Positions 43,253 to 53,305 of a DNA stretch of 64,000 nt are shown piece after piece. Source of the DNA: Actinomyces viscosus. GTDB lineage: Bacteria; Actinomycetota; Actinomycetes; Actinomycetales; Actinomycetaceae. The DNA lies in NCBI RefSeq assembly GCF_900637975.1, contig NZ_LR134477.1, positions 1,922,001-1,986,000 on the forward strand. Direction: 5' to 3'. Within the stretch, counting starts at the first letter, position 1. The number at the start of each line of letters is the position of its first letter. The notes beneath the pieces are model-generated. The model ran no database searches, was not told where the DNA came from, and saw only the letters and a program-made list of their open reading frames with translations. The translations under genes were made by a program, and so were the position numbers.

Positions 43253-44632
43253 TCAGGCCCCCAGCCAGTAGGCGTGCAGGGCCCGGGCGAGCCAGGGGCC
43301 GTCCTTGACTCCGGCCATCTCGCGGGCCGAGTGCATGCTCAGCAGGGGCACGCCGACGTCGACGGTGGTGATCCCCAGCCGGGTGGCGGTGATGGGGCCG
43401 ATGGTGGAGCCGCAGGGGACGGCGTTGTTGGAGACGAAGTCCTGGCTGGGCACGCCCGCGGCGGCGCAGGCCCGCGCCCAGGTCGCGGCCCCGACGGCGT
43501 CGGTGGCGTAGCGCTGCTGGGCGTTGATCTTGAGCAGGGGGCCGTGGTTGATGAGCGGTTGGACGGCCGGGTCGTGCAGGTGGGCGTGGGCGGGGTGGAC
43601 GCTGTGCCCGGCGTCGGCGTTCACGCAGGTCGAGCGCGCCAGGAGGGCCTCGACGTCGTCGCCGCCGGCCCCCAGGGTGCGGGCGAGGCGCCGAAGAAGG
43701 GACTCGAGGAAGGGACCGCCCGCGCCGGAGCGGGTGGCCGACCCGACCTCCTCGTGGTCGAAGGCGACCAGGATGACGGGCTCGGCCGGCTCGGCCCCCG
43801 CGGCCGCGAGCGCCTCAAGGGCCACCAGCCCGGCGTGGACGGAGGAGAGGTTGTCCAGGCGGGAGGAGGCCAGGAACTCACTGTCCCGGCCGAAGCGGGC
43901 GGGGGCCTGGGTGGGGTAGGTCAGGACGTCGTGGCCGGCGAGGTCGGCCGGGTCGATGCCGGCGAGCTCGCACAGGTAGGTCTCGACGGCGTCGGGGGCG
44001 GAGTCGGGGCCGGCCAGCGACCACAGGGGCAGCAGGTGGGTCTGGCGGTCCAGGCGGAGGGTGTCGTTGACGCTGCGGTCCAGGTGCGGGGCGATCTGGG
44101 CGACGCGGGCGATGGGGCCGGTGCGCACGAGGTGGACGGCGCCGTCGCGGGTGGTCAGGCGCCCGGCCAGGCCCAGCTCGCGGTCGAGGAGGGAGGCGAG
44201 CAGGGGGCCGCCGTAGACCTCGGCGTTGATGAGCTGCCAGCCCGAGCGGACGAGGGCGGCGTCGGGCTTGAGCTTGAGGGCCGGGGAGTCGGTGTGGGCG
44301 CCGACGACGCGCAGGCCCGCTCCCGGCGCCAGGGCCTCGGGCAGGGCCCAGGCGGCGAGCGCGCCGTCGCGGATGACGTAGCCGCGCCGGGGCGGGCCGG
44401 TCTGCCAGGAGACGGTCTCCTCGGCGCGGGTGAAGCCGGCCGCCTCCAGGCGTCGGGCGGCCTCGGCGGCGGCGTGGTAGGAGCTGGGCGAGGCGGTCAC
44501 GAAGTCGATGAGCGAGTCGGTGTAGGCGTCCTCGTCGCGCAGGATCGCACCGGCGTCACCAGTGGACCCGTCGAGGAAGGGGGGTGCTGGAGGGCGGGCC
44601 GGACGGGATGCTTGCGGGTGTGCTGGCGGCAT
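43253..44632 (-). CDS. apeB: M18-family aminopeptidase
   Basis: 459 residues. Metallopeptidase of the M18 aspartyl-aminopeptidase type, with two zinc ions: VVGAHTDSPALKLKP (first His/Asp), FDHEEVGSATRSG (Glu-Glu), NADAGHSVHPAH, and the C-terminal LSMHSAREM. It releases N-terminal residues from peptides in the cytosol, which fits a cell with two peptide import systems. Starts ATG 44632. Confidence 0.92.
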   Translation of the reverse strand: MPPAHPQASRPARPPAPPFLDGSTGDAGAILRDEDAYTDSLIDFVTASPSSYHAAAEAARRLEAAGFTRAEETVSWQTGPPRRGYVIRDGALAAWALPEALAPGAGLRVVGAHTDSPALKLKPDAALVRSGWQLINAEVYGGPLLASLLDRELGLAGRLTTRDGAVHLVRTGPIARVAQIAPHLDRSVNDTLRLDRQTHLLPLWSLAGPDSAPDAVETYLCELAGIDPADLAGHDVLTYPTQAPARFGRDSEFLASSRLDNLSSVHAGLVALEALAAAGAEPAEPVILVAFDHEEVGSATRSGAGGPFLESLLRRLARTLGAGGDDVEALLARSTCVNADAGHSVHPAHAHLHDPAVQPLINHGPLLKINAQQRYATDAVGAATWARACAAAGVPSQDFVSNNAVPCGSTIGPITATRLGITTVDVGVPLLSMHSAREMAGVKDGPWLARALHAYWLGA

Positions 44633-44732
44633 CGGTCATGACCCCAGTCTTTCACTGCAGCACCCCGTATCCTGGTCAGCCGCCGTGAACAACACCTGCC
44701 GCACGGTAGGGCGGGTAGGGCAGAATCGGCGT

Positions 44733-45386
44733 GTGCGCATCTCTCAGCCGGTTATCCCGCCCGCCTCGTCCACGCCCGTGCGCGCCGTCCTGCTCGATGC
44801 CGACGGCGTCCTTCAGCTCATCGGCACCCCGTGGGACGAGGCACTGACCCGCGGCGGCGGCCCCGCCTTCGCCCAGGCCGTCATCGATGGTGAGGCCGAT
44901 GCCCTGGCGGGCCGGGAGACCCTCACCGATCTGCTGGAGCGGGTGGTGGAGACTCTGGGGCTCGATCTGAGGGCATCGGATCTGCTTGAGATGTGGCACC
45001 GGGCCACGCCCGACCCGCTGGCATGGCAGCTGGTGGGAGACCTGCGCTCGGCAGGCTACACGACGGTGCTGGCCACCAACCAGCAGTGGGAGCGCCGGGC
45101 CTGGATGCGCGAGCACCTGGGCTACGACGGCCTGTGCGACATCGACGGCTACTCGTGCACCCTGGGGGTGGCCAAGCCGGACGCCGCCTACTTCCACCGC
45201 CTGCTGGAGCTCGCCGGCGTCGGGGCCGGCCAGGCTCTGTTCGTCGACGACAGCGCCACCAATATCGCCGGGGCCCAGGAGGTGGGATTGCGCACGATCC
45301 ACCACCCGGCCGACGCCGGCGGCGAGCTGCTGCGCCGCGAGGTCGTCCAGGCCCTGGCACAGGCCGCCGCTCCTCCGCGAGGATGA
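44733..45386 (+). CDS. HAD-superfamily hydrolase
   Basis: 217 residues from GTG 44733 (RISQPVIPP). Motif I LLDADGVLQL (nucleophile Asp), motif II VLATNQQWERR, motif III GVAKPDAAYFH and motif IV ALFVDDSATNIAGA. Subfamily IA with a helical cap; a small phosphatase of unknown substrate. Confidence 0.88.
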   Translation: MRISQPVIPPASSTPVRAVLLDADGVLQLIGTPWDEALTRGGGPAFAQAVIDGEADALAGRETLTDLLERVVETLGLDLRASDLLEMWHRATPDPLAWQLVGDLRSAGYTTVLATNQQWERRAWMREHLGYDGLCDIDGYSCTLGVAKPDAAYFHRLLELAGVGAGQALFVDDSATNIAGAQEVGLRTIHHPADAGGELLRREVVQALAQAAAPPRG

Positions 45387-45480
45387 GTCGACAGTCCCCC
45401 GTTCCTCCTTTTGGAACTTGCCTGACCGGCGCGGGCGGGGAAGACTCCCCCTGACACCAGTGATCAGGGAAGGACACCTC

Positions 45481-46065
45481 ATGGCAGGAACGACGGCGGA
45501 CGGCCGGGCCCCCGAGACCACCTTCGCTACTGCTTCCCCCGCCTCGGCAACGTCCTCCAAGCCCCCGGCGGGCCCGCCCGCTTCCGGCGCCCGCCGAGCC
45601 CCCGAGGTCTTCCTGCGCCTCATCACCGCGATCCACTCCGTCCTGCCGGGCTTCGTGCGCCGCCGGCTGCCAGTGACCTTCATCGGCTACGCGATCATCA
45701 ACGGCTCCGCCTTCATCCTGGACATCATCTGCCTACGGATCTTCAACGACCACCTCCACTGGTGGTTCCCGATGGCAGTGACAGTCGGCTACGCGATCGC
45801 GGGCGTCTACTCCTTCCTGCTCAACCGGTGGCTGAACTTCCAGTCCCACGGGCACGTCGTCGAGCAGGGGGCGGGCTACACGGTGGGCCTTGTCAGCCAG
45901 TACGTCGTCTTCATCCTGGGGCTGTCAACGCTGCTGCACTGGCTCGGGATGAATGCAACACTGGCTCGCGTCATCTCGGCCTGCTGCGAGGGCATCTACC
46001 TCTACGTGTTCATTCGCCTGTGGGTGTTCCGGGGGACCCCGGAGCCCAAGAGGGCGCACCGCTGA
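45481..46065 (+). CDS. GtrA-family membrane protein
   Basis: 194 residues from ATG 45481. An N-terminal soluble Pro/Ala-rich stretch of about 55 residues, then four membrane helices: TFIGYAIINGSAFILDIICL, WWFPMAVTVGYAIAGVYSFL, YTVGLVSQYVVFILGLSTLL and ARVISACCEGIYLYVFIRLW. GtrA proteins help move lipid-linked sugars across the membrane for wall glycopolymers. Confidence 0.9.
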   Translation: MAGTTADGRAPETTFATASPASATSSKPPAGPPASGARRAPEVFLRLITAIHSVLPGFVRRRLPVTFIGYAIINGSAFILDIICLRIFNDHLHWWFPMAVTVGYAIAGVYSFLLNRWLNFQSHGHVVEQGAGYTVGLVSQYVVFILGLSTLLHWLGMNATLARVISACCEGIYLYVFIRLWVFRGTPEPKRAHR

Positions 46066-46090
46066 GGAGCAGCGAGGAGCCGCAGGGCGC

Positions 46091-46918
46091 TCACCAGTGG
46101 GCGCGGGTCGTCTCCGTAGGCCCGTCGAGCTCGGTGAAGCCGGCGTCGGTGACGTGGACGGGCCGAGTGGTAGAGACCCACTGCTCCCGACTGGGCACGA
46201 CGACGCGCACCCGGTAGCCGTCCTCGGCCCAGGCCCGCCGCACGGAGGAGGGCATGGCCGGACTCTCCCAGGCCAGCTGGGCGGCGTGACCGCACTGGGC
46301 GGCGAGCTTGCCCGAGGTCATCTCGTGCAGGGGCGTGACCTCGATCGTCACGAACGCCCCGGTGGAGACCGACGACGCCATCAGCGCGATCTCGCTGGCC
46401 GCGTCCGGGTCCTTCTCGACGCGCGAGGTGATCGCGGCCGGCGGCGGGGGCAGCTCGTCACCGGCCGGGAAGTGGGTGCCCTCCACCTGGGTCTTGGCCA
46501 GGGCACCGGGCAGGGGGCGCACCGGTCCAGGGACGAAGACGCGCGCTGCCGCCCGTCCCCAGCCGGCCGGGCCGTCCTGGGTGACCGTGACGCCGTCGAT
46601 GGCCTGGACCTCCTCCCAGCGCTTACCGCGAGCGCGGCGCACGAGCTTGCGGATGCGTCCGTCACGCCAGTAGTCGACGGCTGGGCCCCACGGCCCGCCG
46701 GGGGCGGAGGCGGGCGCGGCCAGGAGGGCGACGACGGCGCGGGCGGCGGCCTCAGCGACGTCGATGCGCCGCGGCGGGTGAACCTTGTCGTAACGCACGG
46801 CGATCTGCATACCCCAGGGCACCTCGTGATCCGGGTGCCCGGACAAGGAGGGCGGCTGCGGCCAGGAGGCTGCTGAGGAGGAGGTGGACAGTGAGGGAGA
46901 GGCTACGGAGTGCGGCAC
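46091..46918 (-). CDS. PTH2-like peptidyl-tRNA hydrolase domain protein
   Basis: 275 residues, start GTG 46918. The PTH2 signature GKLAAQCGHAAQLAW occurs near residue 210, with the second motif RVRVVVPSREQW. The N-terminal half (MQIAVRYDKVHPPRRIDVAE) looks like a second, degenerate copy of the same fold, the arrangement seen in actinobacterial family members. It may recycle peptidyl-tRNA or have another role; the main Pth is expected elsewhere. Confidence 0.75.
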   Translation of the reverse strand: MPHSVASPSLSTSSSAASWPQPPSLSGHPDHEVPWGMQIAVRYDKVHPPRRIDVAEAAARAVVALLAAPASAPGGPWGPAVDYWRDGRIRKLVRRARGKRWEEVQAIDGVTVTQDGPAGWGRAAARVFVPGPVRPLPGALAKTQVEGTHFPAGDELPPPPAAITSRVEKDPDAASEIALMASSVSTGAFVTIEVTPLHEMTSGKLAAQCGHAAQLAWESPAMPSSVRRAWAEDGYRVRVVVPSREQWVSTTRPVHVTDAGFTELDGPTETTRAHW

Positions 46919-47108
46919 GAGCAGGAGCCTACGACCTCGCCCCCGCTCGCGTCAGAGGCCGAGGCCGCAGCCCGGCCGACCCGCCGGGCGGCACACTATC
47001 GGAGGAGGGGAAGACCGCCTTTTCCCACCATGTGGCGGATATGCGAGGCGGTGAAGATCCTCCTGCGGCAGGAGAGGGATCGTGGGACGAGTCGCTTAAA
47101 TTATCACC

Positions 47109-48458
47109 ATGCAACCACCTGTTCCCCCTACCGCCCCTGGCCCCTCCGGGCCTGCGCCGTCGACCGGGACCCCCACTCGGCCTCGGATCCTCAACGGCGC
47201 GACCGTTCACGGCATTGCCGGAACCAACCGACTACGCCATCCCGCGGAGATCCCGCTGCTCATCGCCGCAGTCCTCACCACGTTGATGGGCTACGGGATA
47301 TGGTTCATGGTCATCAGCTGGCTGGCCGGCTCCTCCGAGGCCACCGGCCTGGAGGCCGAGGTCCGCAACCAGCTCCTGGACGGTGACACCCTGTATCAGG
47401 TACTGCTGGTGATCCCCCTCACACCCCTCCTCGTATGGATCGCCCGCGCCATCATGTACGCCCAGCTGCGGGCGAGCTCAGCGCAGATGTCCCCCACCCA
47501 GTTCCCGGAAGGGTACCGGATGGTCGTCGAGGCAGCCCGGGAGTTCGGACTGCGACGAGTCCCCGACGCCTACGTGGTGCTGGGCAACGGCCAGATCAAC
47601 GCTTTCGCCTCCGGCCACGGATTCCGACGCTTCGTGGCCGTCTACTCCGACCTGTTCGAGATCGGCGGTCGAGCCCGCGACCCCGAGGCGCTGCGCTTCA
47701 TCATCAACCACGAGGTCGGCCACATCGCCGCCGGTCACGTCTCCTACTTCCGTCTCATCTTCTCCCATCTGGCCGGCTACGTCCCCTTGCTGGGGCAGGC
47801 CCTCTCGCGGGCCCAGGAGTACACGGCGGACAACCACGGCTACGCCAGCTCACCTCAGGGCGTGTCCGGAGCCATGGGTGTTCTTACCGGCGGCAAGTAC
47901 CTGGGGGCCGAGGTCAATACCCATGCCCTGGCCGATCGCGCCACGCGCGAGAAGGGGTTCTGGCTCCACCTGAGCAACTGGCTCTCCAGCCACCCGATCA
48001 ACACCTGGCGCGCCCACGCCCTGCGCGACCGCAGCCGCCCCGGGCGGATCATGATCCGCCCGCCGGAGTCGACCGCCTGGTTCCCGCCGTCGGCTCCCAG
48101 TGGCAGCGGCTGGTCCGACTCCTGGCCGACGCCGGAGCAGGTGCTCTCGGTGCTGGACTCCACCACCACGAGTGTGCCCAGCGAGGAGCAGTTCGGCCGC
48201 TACCCGGGCATGAGCTACGAGACTCCCCGCAACGAGCTGCGCTGGGCCTCCCCGGTCCCGGTCCCCGCTGGACCGGCCGGTCCGACGGCGTCCGAGGGTA
48301 CCTACTCCGCTAAGACCCCGGCGGGACCACAGCAGCCCGCCTCGTACGGAGACACCCCGCCGGCAGGGCAGGAGGACAGGATCATGGGCGGCTCCGGAAC
48401 AGCTCCCCTGAGCCTGCAAGGCCCGCAGGATCCGCGCCCCGACCTCGACCAGGGCTGA
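47109..48458 (+). CDS. M48-family membrane metalloprotease
   Basis: 449 residues, start ATG 47109. Two membrane helices (EIPLLIAAVLTTLMGYGIWF; TLYQVLLVIPLTPLLVW) precede the zinc-protease domain with HEVGHIAAGHVSYF (HExxH) and the third ligand region AQEYTADNHGYAS. The C-terminal 110 residues are Pro/Ser/Gly-rich and probably disordered. HtpX/Ste24-like; predicted quality-control protease with a cytosolic active site. Confidence 0.9.
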   Translation: MQPPVPPTAPGPSGPAPSTGTPTRPRILNGATVHGIAGTNRLRHPAEIPLLIAAVLTTLMGYGIWFMVISWLAGSSEATGLEAEVRNQLLDGDTLYQVLLVIPLTPLLVWIARAIMYAQLRASSAQMSPTQFPEGYRMVVEAAREFGLRRVPDAYVVLGNGQINAFASGHGFRRFVAVYSDLFEIGGRARDPEALRFIINHEVGHIAAGHVSYFRLIFSHLAGYVPLLGQALSRAQEYTADNHGYASSPQGVSGAMGVLTGGKYLGAEVNTHALADRATREKGFWLHLSNWLSSHPINTWRAHALRDRSRPGRIMIRPPESTAWFPPSAPSGSGWSDSWPTPEQVLSVLDSTTTSVPSEEQFGRYPGMSYETPRNELRWASPVPVPAGPAGPTASEGTYSAKTPAGPQQPASYGDTPPAGQEDRIMGGSGTAPLSLQGPQDPRPDLDQG

Positions 48459-48502
48459 GATCGTCTGAGCACCGGCAGGCACCTGCCAGCACAACGACGG
48501 CA

Positions 48503-48536
48503 CCGGTCGGGTGAACGCGAGGGCTCACCCGACCGG
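48503..48536. terminator. Bidirectional terminator-like hairpin
   Basis: Perfect 12-bp stem CCGGTCGGGTGA / TCACCCGACCGG with a 10-base loop, 45 bases after the M48 stop, between convergent genes. Confidence 0.7.
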
Positions 48537-48612
48537 CTCCTTCAGTGTCTTAGCCATCCCGTGCCGACCCGTGCCGACCCGCGGTACGCCCAGGTCCTTC
48601 GGTCCCCAGGTA

Positions 48613-49971
48613 TCAGCGCGGGGCGACGGCACTGGCGGCCGCTGTGAAGGAGGACAGGGCTCCGCGCAGGTCGGCGGCGCCGTCGGCGACGTTGATGGCC
48701 TGGCAGCGGGCGGCGAGATCATCGAGCTCGGCCAGGCGATGACCGACGGACTCGACCACGCCGGAGGCGGCCGCGGACAGCTCGGCCGCGGCGGCGGGCA
48801 GGGCGGGGTCGGTCGAGGCGGGTGAACCGGTCCACAGCATGAGGAGCTGGTTGGGAATCGTCATCATGCGGCTGGCCTCGCCGATGTAGGCGACCGCCTG
48901 AGCCGCGAGCGTGTGGTGCGCGTGGGCCTGGCGCTCCATCTCGGCGATACCGTCGTTGAGGGACTCGATGAGGTCGGGGATGGCCTCGGCCGAGTACTGC
49001 GGGTCGCCGACGCCGTCGATGAGCTCAACGGTGAACAGCGAGGTGATGGTGGCGTGCAGGCGGGCCAGGGCGATGCGGAAACGGGTCCGGGCGCCGTTGG
49101 TGTCGAGCTGGGCCAGGGTGTCGACGAGCCGGGCGACCAGCGGCCTGACGAGTCCCTGCATCTGGATCCACAGGTCCAGCAGGTCGGCCAGGGGCTTGAC
49201 CCGGGGGTCGGAACGGTCCAGGGCGGCGATCCGCTCGGGGCTCAGGCGCGGGTCCTCCAGGGTCCGGGTCAGGCCCTTGCCTGCGGCCTTGAGCGAGGCG
49301 GACAGCTCGGCGAGCTGCTGCTGGCCGGCCATCCAGGAGTCGAGTCCGGCGGCGATGGTGGTGACCGAGTCGAGCATGACGCGCAGGTTCCCGGTGGCTC
49401 CGGGGCGCACCGGGATGCCCTCGGAGAGCTGCTCGCGACGCGCCACCTCCGCGGGCAGGGCCGCGTTCTGGAACTCCTCGTAGGAGGACAGGCCCGCTCC
49501 GGCCAGCAGCTCGGCGATGCGACCGAGCCCCTGCTCGGCCGCCGCCCGGCGGTTGGCGCCGTTGGTGATGGCCCGGTCCTCGACGGCCCGGGCATCACGG
49601 TAGATGGCGCAGGCGGTGTCGAACAGGTCGGTGCACACCGGTCGGGTACGCACCGAGAGGTAGCCGCCGTCGGACAGCGGGGTGACGGTGGCGAAGACGT
49701 CGTACTCGCTGCCGTCGGCGGCGAGGTTGCGTACGTAGGCGGCGAAGGGGCTGCCGGTCTTGAGGGTGTCCCACATGGCCTTGAAGGCGCCGCCGGGCAT
49801 CTCCGGGTGGCGGATGATGTTGTGCGGGGCGCCGGAGAGCTCGTCGCGTCGGTACCGGGAGAGCTCGATGAACACGTTGCTGGAGTGGCGGATGACGCCG
49901 CGCGCGTCAGTGGTGGAGAAGAAGAGCTGGTCCACGCCCACCTCGTGGGTGGCTCCGGTGACCTGTGGCAT
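48613..49971 (-). CDS. PAS-domain sensor, Aer-like but without an MCP module
   Basis: 452 residues; ATG 49971 fits AAGGAG spacing better than TTG 49977. The N-terminal PAS domain is of the aerotaxis-receptor type (FFSTTDARGVIRHSSNVFI, NIIRHPEMPGGAFKAMWDTL, YVRNLAADGSEYDVFATVTP). The remaining 320 residues are helical, with no membrane helix, HAMP or methyl-accepting signaling hairpin. May sense oxygen or redox through FAD as Aer does. No kinase or output domain is recognisable. Confidence 0.8.
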   Translation of the reverse strand: MPQVTGATHEVGVDQLFFSTTDARGVIRHSSNVFIELSRYRRDELSGAPHNIIRHPEMPGGAFKAMWDTLKTGSPFAAYVRNLAADGSEYDVFATVTPLSDGGYLSVRTRPVCTDLFDTACAIYRDARAVEDRAITNGANRRAAAEQGLGRIAELLAGAGLSSYEEFQNAALPAEVARREQLSEGIPVRPGATGNLRVMLDSVTTIAAGLDSWMAGQQQLAELSASLKAAGKGLTRTLEDPRLSPERIAALDRSDPRVKPLADLLDLWIQMQGLVRPLVARLVDTLAQLDTNGARTRFRIALARLHATITSLFTVELIDGVGDPQYSAEAIPDLIESLNDGIAEMERQAHAHHTLAAQAVAYIGEASRMMTIPNQLLMLWTGSPASTDPALPAAAAELSAAASGVVESVGHRLAELDDLAARCQAINVADGAADLRGALSSFTAAASAVAPR

Positions 49972-49999
49972 AGTCAAGTGCTCCTTGAAGAGATCGGGG

Positions 50000-50909
50000 C
50001 GCGACGGCGGCCGGCGTGGCGAGACGGGTGATCCTCGCCTTCCGCCCGCTGATTGACGGTTGGACGGCTGAACAATACACCCCGTTTCAGAGACGGGATC
50101 TGAAAATTCGCCGTAACTGACCGACTACACGGACATTCCACCCATTCGCCCGAGATGTGCATCTTTTCACTGATCACAACACGACATCTCACGACAGCAT
50201 CTCAAGATCCCCGGCCATGTTCCCACACAGCACCGCTCCAGAGGCCGCAACCAACAGTAATGAACGCCGAGAAGCGGCGGCCGCGCAACCCGGAGGAAAA
50301 ACAGTAGAGCCGCTTATACGTATAAAAACGCCGCGAGAGATGGCATCAACAGTGTCACGCTAAAACCTTACGCAGACAATCTCATGAAAACAGAACAAAT
50401 ACATCGAGTGACTTCCCAGGAAACTCTCAGTTATATTGAAGTGCACCCACAGGGGCGGCGGGTTACATTGTGTCCGCCGCCGGACGGAACTGGTCGCGAG
50501 GGTTGGGGAGCCCAGTGACCGATCAGTTTTCGAGGCCGCTCGGGTTGATAGGGAGCCCGATGCGAGCCGCTCCGGCGAAGGAGGGTGAGTCCCCCTGGAG
50601 TTATGGGAATCCAGGGCGATGCCACCCTCAACGACAGGGGTCTGTGGGACCCGGACTGATATCCGGGCCCACAGACCACGTCGCCACCGGACAGGTTCAC
50701 CGCCGTCTTCACCACCGTCCCGACATCATGAGGCAATCTCATCCCCATACCGTCGCGTCGCTCCTTTTCGTTCCCTGACCGCACCGGCCGATCAAGACGA
50801 CGTCGAGGCGATGTCAAGGCAATATCGGCACGCCCTCGATCTGTATAACCTTCCCCGGCCCGTCAGAGGGAAGAAGCTTGCGCGTCCCCCAAAGCGCCTG
50901 CGTTCCGGT
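50000..50909. other. About 0.9-kb intergenic region with lower-GC patch and hairpin
   Basis: 50057-50440 is noticeably richer in A+T than its surroundings and must include the PAS-gene promoter. 50639-50677 forms a strong hairpin: left arm GGTCTGTGGGACCCGGA, right arm TCCGGGCCCACAGACC, one bulged base. Short open frames here show no family resemblance, and no RNA gene could be identified. Confidence 0.5.
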
Positions 50910-51902
50910 TTATCGGATGAAGCGGGGCAGCAGGCGTACGCCGACCACCATGACGATGAGTTCCACCAGGGTCTGAGTGACGACGACGATCGGCGCTATT
51001 CCCATGGAATCGGGAAGAGCCAGGGCGAGCGGGAGAACCACCAGCGAGTTGCGGGTGGTCGCGGAGAAGGCCAGGGCCACGCGCTCCCGGCGCCCCTGGC
51101 GAGCCAGGCGTCCGACGACGTCGCCGGCCACCGGCATGAGGACGGCGAAGGCCACGAAGAGAGGAACCACTCGGGCCACGACGTCGGGACGGGAGACGAC
51201 CTGGGGAACCTGCGAGGCGACGACGAGCCCCAGGGTCGCCATCATGAGCGGAACCATGAGGGACGTCGCCGTCGTAGCAACCACCCTGGAGCAGCGTGCC
51301 ATCACGGCCGACCCCTCGGTCGCCCGCTGAGTCAGCACTGACAGGCCCAGCGGCAGCGCGATCATGACGAGGAAGGCCTGCGCAAAGGGCCACCAGCTGA
51401 TGCCACCGCTGTGAGACCCCGGCGAGCCGGTGGCGAGCGCGATCCACAAGGGCAGGACGAGGACCTGGACGACCATGAGCACCGGCGAGGCCGCCAGGGT
51501 GCGCGACCAGGCGCCACCGGCCAGGCGGGTGAAGACCATGACGTAGTCGACGCAGGGCGCCAGGAGCACCAGGAGGGTGCCGACCAGCAGGCCCGGCTCA
51601 TCGGCCACCAGCCGGGACAGGGGCAGCACCACCGCCGGCACGACGAGGAAGTTGACCACCAGGAGCGCCGCCATGAACCGGGCGTCGGCGAAGGCGGCCC
51701 GCAGGCGGGTGAAGGGCACGCCGAGGAAGGTGGCGTAGAGCAGTGCGGCCAGGACCGGAGTGATCGCCGCCTCAAGGGCTCCTCGCGCCGCGGGCGCCGC
51801 CAGTCCCACTGCGGCTCCACCCGCGAGCGCACTCAGGTAGAGGGCCACCTGATGGCGCTCCATCCAGGCGACCACGCGCGGCGCCTCGTCAGAACTGCCC
51901 AT
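50910..51902 (-). CDS. ACR3/BASS-family permease (arsenite-type efflux or bile-acid/sodium-like)
   Basis: 330 residues, ten predicted membrane helices. The conserved LAPCVDYVMVFTRLAGG matches the ACR3 cysteine motif used in arsenite export. Also FSATTRNSLVVLPLALALP. No arsR or arsC neighbours, so an ion or organic anion other than arsenite is possible. Start ATG 51902. Confidence 0.8.
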   Translation of the reverse strand: MGSSDEAPRVVAWMERHQVALYLSALAGGAAVGLAAPAARGALEAAITPVLAALLYATFLGVPFTRLRAAFADARFMAALLVVNFLVVPAVVLPLSRLVADEPGLLVGTLLVLLAPCVDYVMVFTRLAGGAWSRTLAASPVLMVVQVLVLPLWIALATGSPGSHSGGISWWPFAQAFLVMIALPLGLSVLTQRATEGSAVMARCSRVVATTATSLMVPLMMATLGLVVASQVPQVVSRPDVVARVVPLFVAFAVLMPVAGDVVGRLARQGRRERVALAFSATTRNSLVVLPLALALPDSMGIAPIVVVTQTLVELIVMVVGVRLLPRFIR

Positions 51903-52009
51903 GATGACACCGTATCGCGGTCGGCCGGAGGGCTCCGGCCGACCGCGACGGTCAGTGGGGCGACGGCGACCCGGTGACGAGGCGCCGGGGCGCGACCGTC
52001 GTCGGGCGG

Positions 52010-53077
52010 CTAGTCCTCCAGGGAGTAGCCCGTCACCGGGCCGGAGGTGTTGGGCTGCCAGCCCAGCGCCGGGGCGACGTGCTCGGCGAAGGCCTGGAGG
52101 ATGTGGAGGTTGAAGTCCACGCCGAGCTGGCTGGGGATGGTGAGCATGACGGTGTCGGCGGCGTGGAGCGCCTCGTCCTGGGCCAGCTGCTCGATGAGGA
52201 CGTCGGGCTCGGCGGCGTAGGTGCGTCCGAAGGTCGACTGCAGGCCGTCGATGATGCCGATCTGGTCGTGGGAGTCCTCGCCGCGCAGGGCGAAGAACTT
52301 GCGGTCGACGTCGGAGACGATCGGGAAGATGGAGCGCGAGACGCTCACGCGCGGGGCCCAGTCGTGGCCGGCCTCCTTCCAGGTCTCGCGGTAGCGGCGG
52401 ATCTGCTCGGCCTGGAGGTGGGAGAAGCCCTCGCCGGTGGCCTCGGTCAGGAGGGTCGAGCTCATGAGGTTCAGGCCCTGGCGAGCCGTCCACTCGGCGG
52501 TCTCACGCGAGCCGGCGCCCCACCAGATACGACGGTCCACGCCGGGGGCGTGCGGCTCGATGCGCAGGCGGGAGCTCGCGCCGGGGGCCATGCCGCCGGA
52601 GGTGTCGAGGTCGGCCTGCGGGACGCCCCGGACGGCGTCGAGGAACTGGGTGGTGTGGGCGCGGGCTACGTCGGCTCCGCGCGGGTCGGCGCTGCCGACG
52701 TAGCCGAAGGTCTCCCAGCCGCGTCGGGCCTGCTCCGGGGAGCCGCGGGAGATGCCGATGGCGATGCGCTGATCGGTGAGCAGGTCGAGGGCGGCGACCT
52801 CCTCGGCCAGGTAGAGCGGGTTCTCGTAGCGCATGTCGATGACGCCGGTACCGACCTCGATGCGCTTGGTGCGGGCGCCGGCCGCGGAGAGCAGCGGGAT
52901 GGGGGCGGCGGCCTGGCGGGCGTAGTGGTGGACGCGCCAGTAGGCGCCGTTGACGCCGATCTCGTCGGCGCCGACCGCGATCTCGACGGCGTCCTTGAGC
53001 GCCTGGCCGGCGTCGGGGTCGCCTGGGCCGCGACCGTGTCCATAGTGTCCGAAGCTGAGGAACCCGAATGCTTTCAT
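52010..53077 (-). CDS. LLM-class flavin-dependent monooxygenase
   Basis: 355 residues, start ATG 53077 (KAFGFLSFGHYGHG). Luciferase-like barrel: GVNGAYWRVHHYAR, RIEVGTGVIDMRYENPLY, IAIGISRGSPEQ, WWGAGSRETAEW and GLNLMSSTLL. It belongs to a different branch from the LLM protein at 36601. Substrate unknown. Confidence 0.88.
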   Translation of the reverse strand: MKAFGFLSFGHYGHGRGPGDPDAGQALKDAVEIAVGADEIGVNGAYWRVHHYARQAAAPIPLLSAAGARTKRIEVGTGVIDMRYENPLYLAEEVAALDLLTDQRIAIGISRGSPEQARRGWETFGYVGSADPRGADVARAHTTQFLDAVRGVPQADLDTSGGMAPGASSRLRIEPHAPGVDRRIWWGAGSRETAEWTARQGLNLMSSTLLTEATGEGFSHLQAEQIRRYRETWKEAGHDWAPRVSVSRSIFPIVSDVDRKFFALRGEDSHDQIGIIDGLQSTFGRTYAAEPDVLIEQLAQDEALHAADTVMLTIPSQLGVDFNLHILQAFAEHVAPALGWQPNTSGPVTGYSLED

Positions 53078-53305
53078 GCAATCTTCAACTACGAGAGTTC
53101 TCGGATCATTCCATTCGGCCGAGCGAGCCGCGTCACCTCCGGGAGACTTTTACCCGGGCGCCCAGAACCAAGCACCACCATCTCAGGGCCACTACCTGTG
53201 CAGATGCCGCGAGACTCGAGAGGAGCACTTCAGGCGACCACCTAAAAGTCGCCATTCGTGACAGATTGGGTCGCCTTCCCGATCAGCAGCCTGCCCCGAC
53301 TGCAC

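Noticed and set aside
50431-50817. A possible 128-residue gene or riboswitch before the ACR3-type gene
   Set aside because: No conserved motif, no good ribosome site, and the dominant feature is the hairpin at 50639-50677. No known riboswitch core was recognised.
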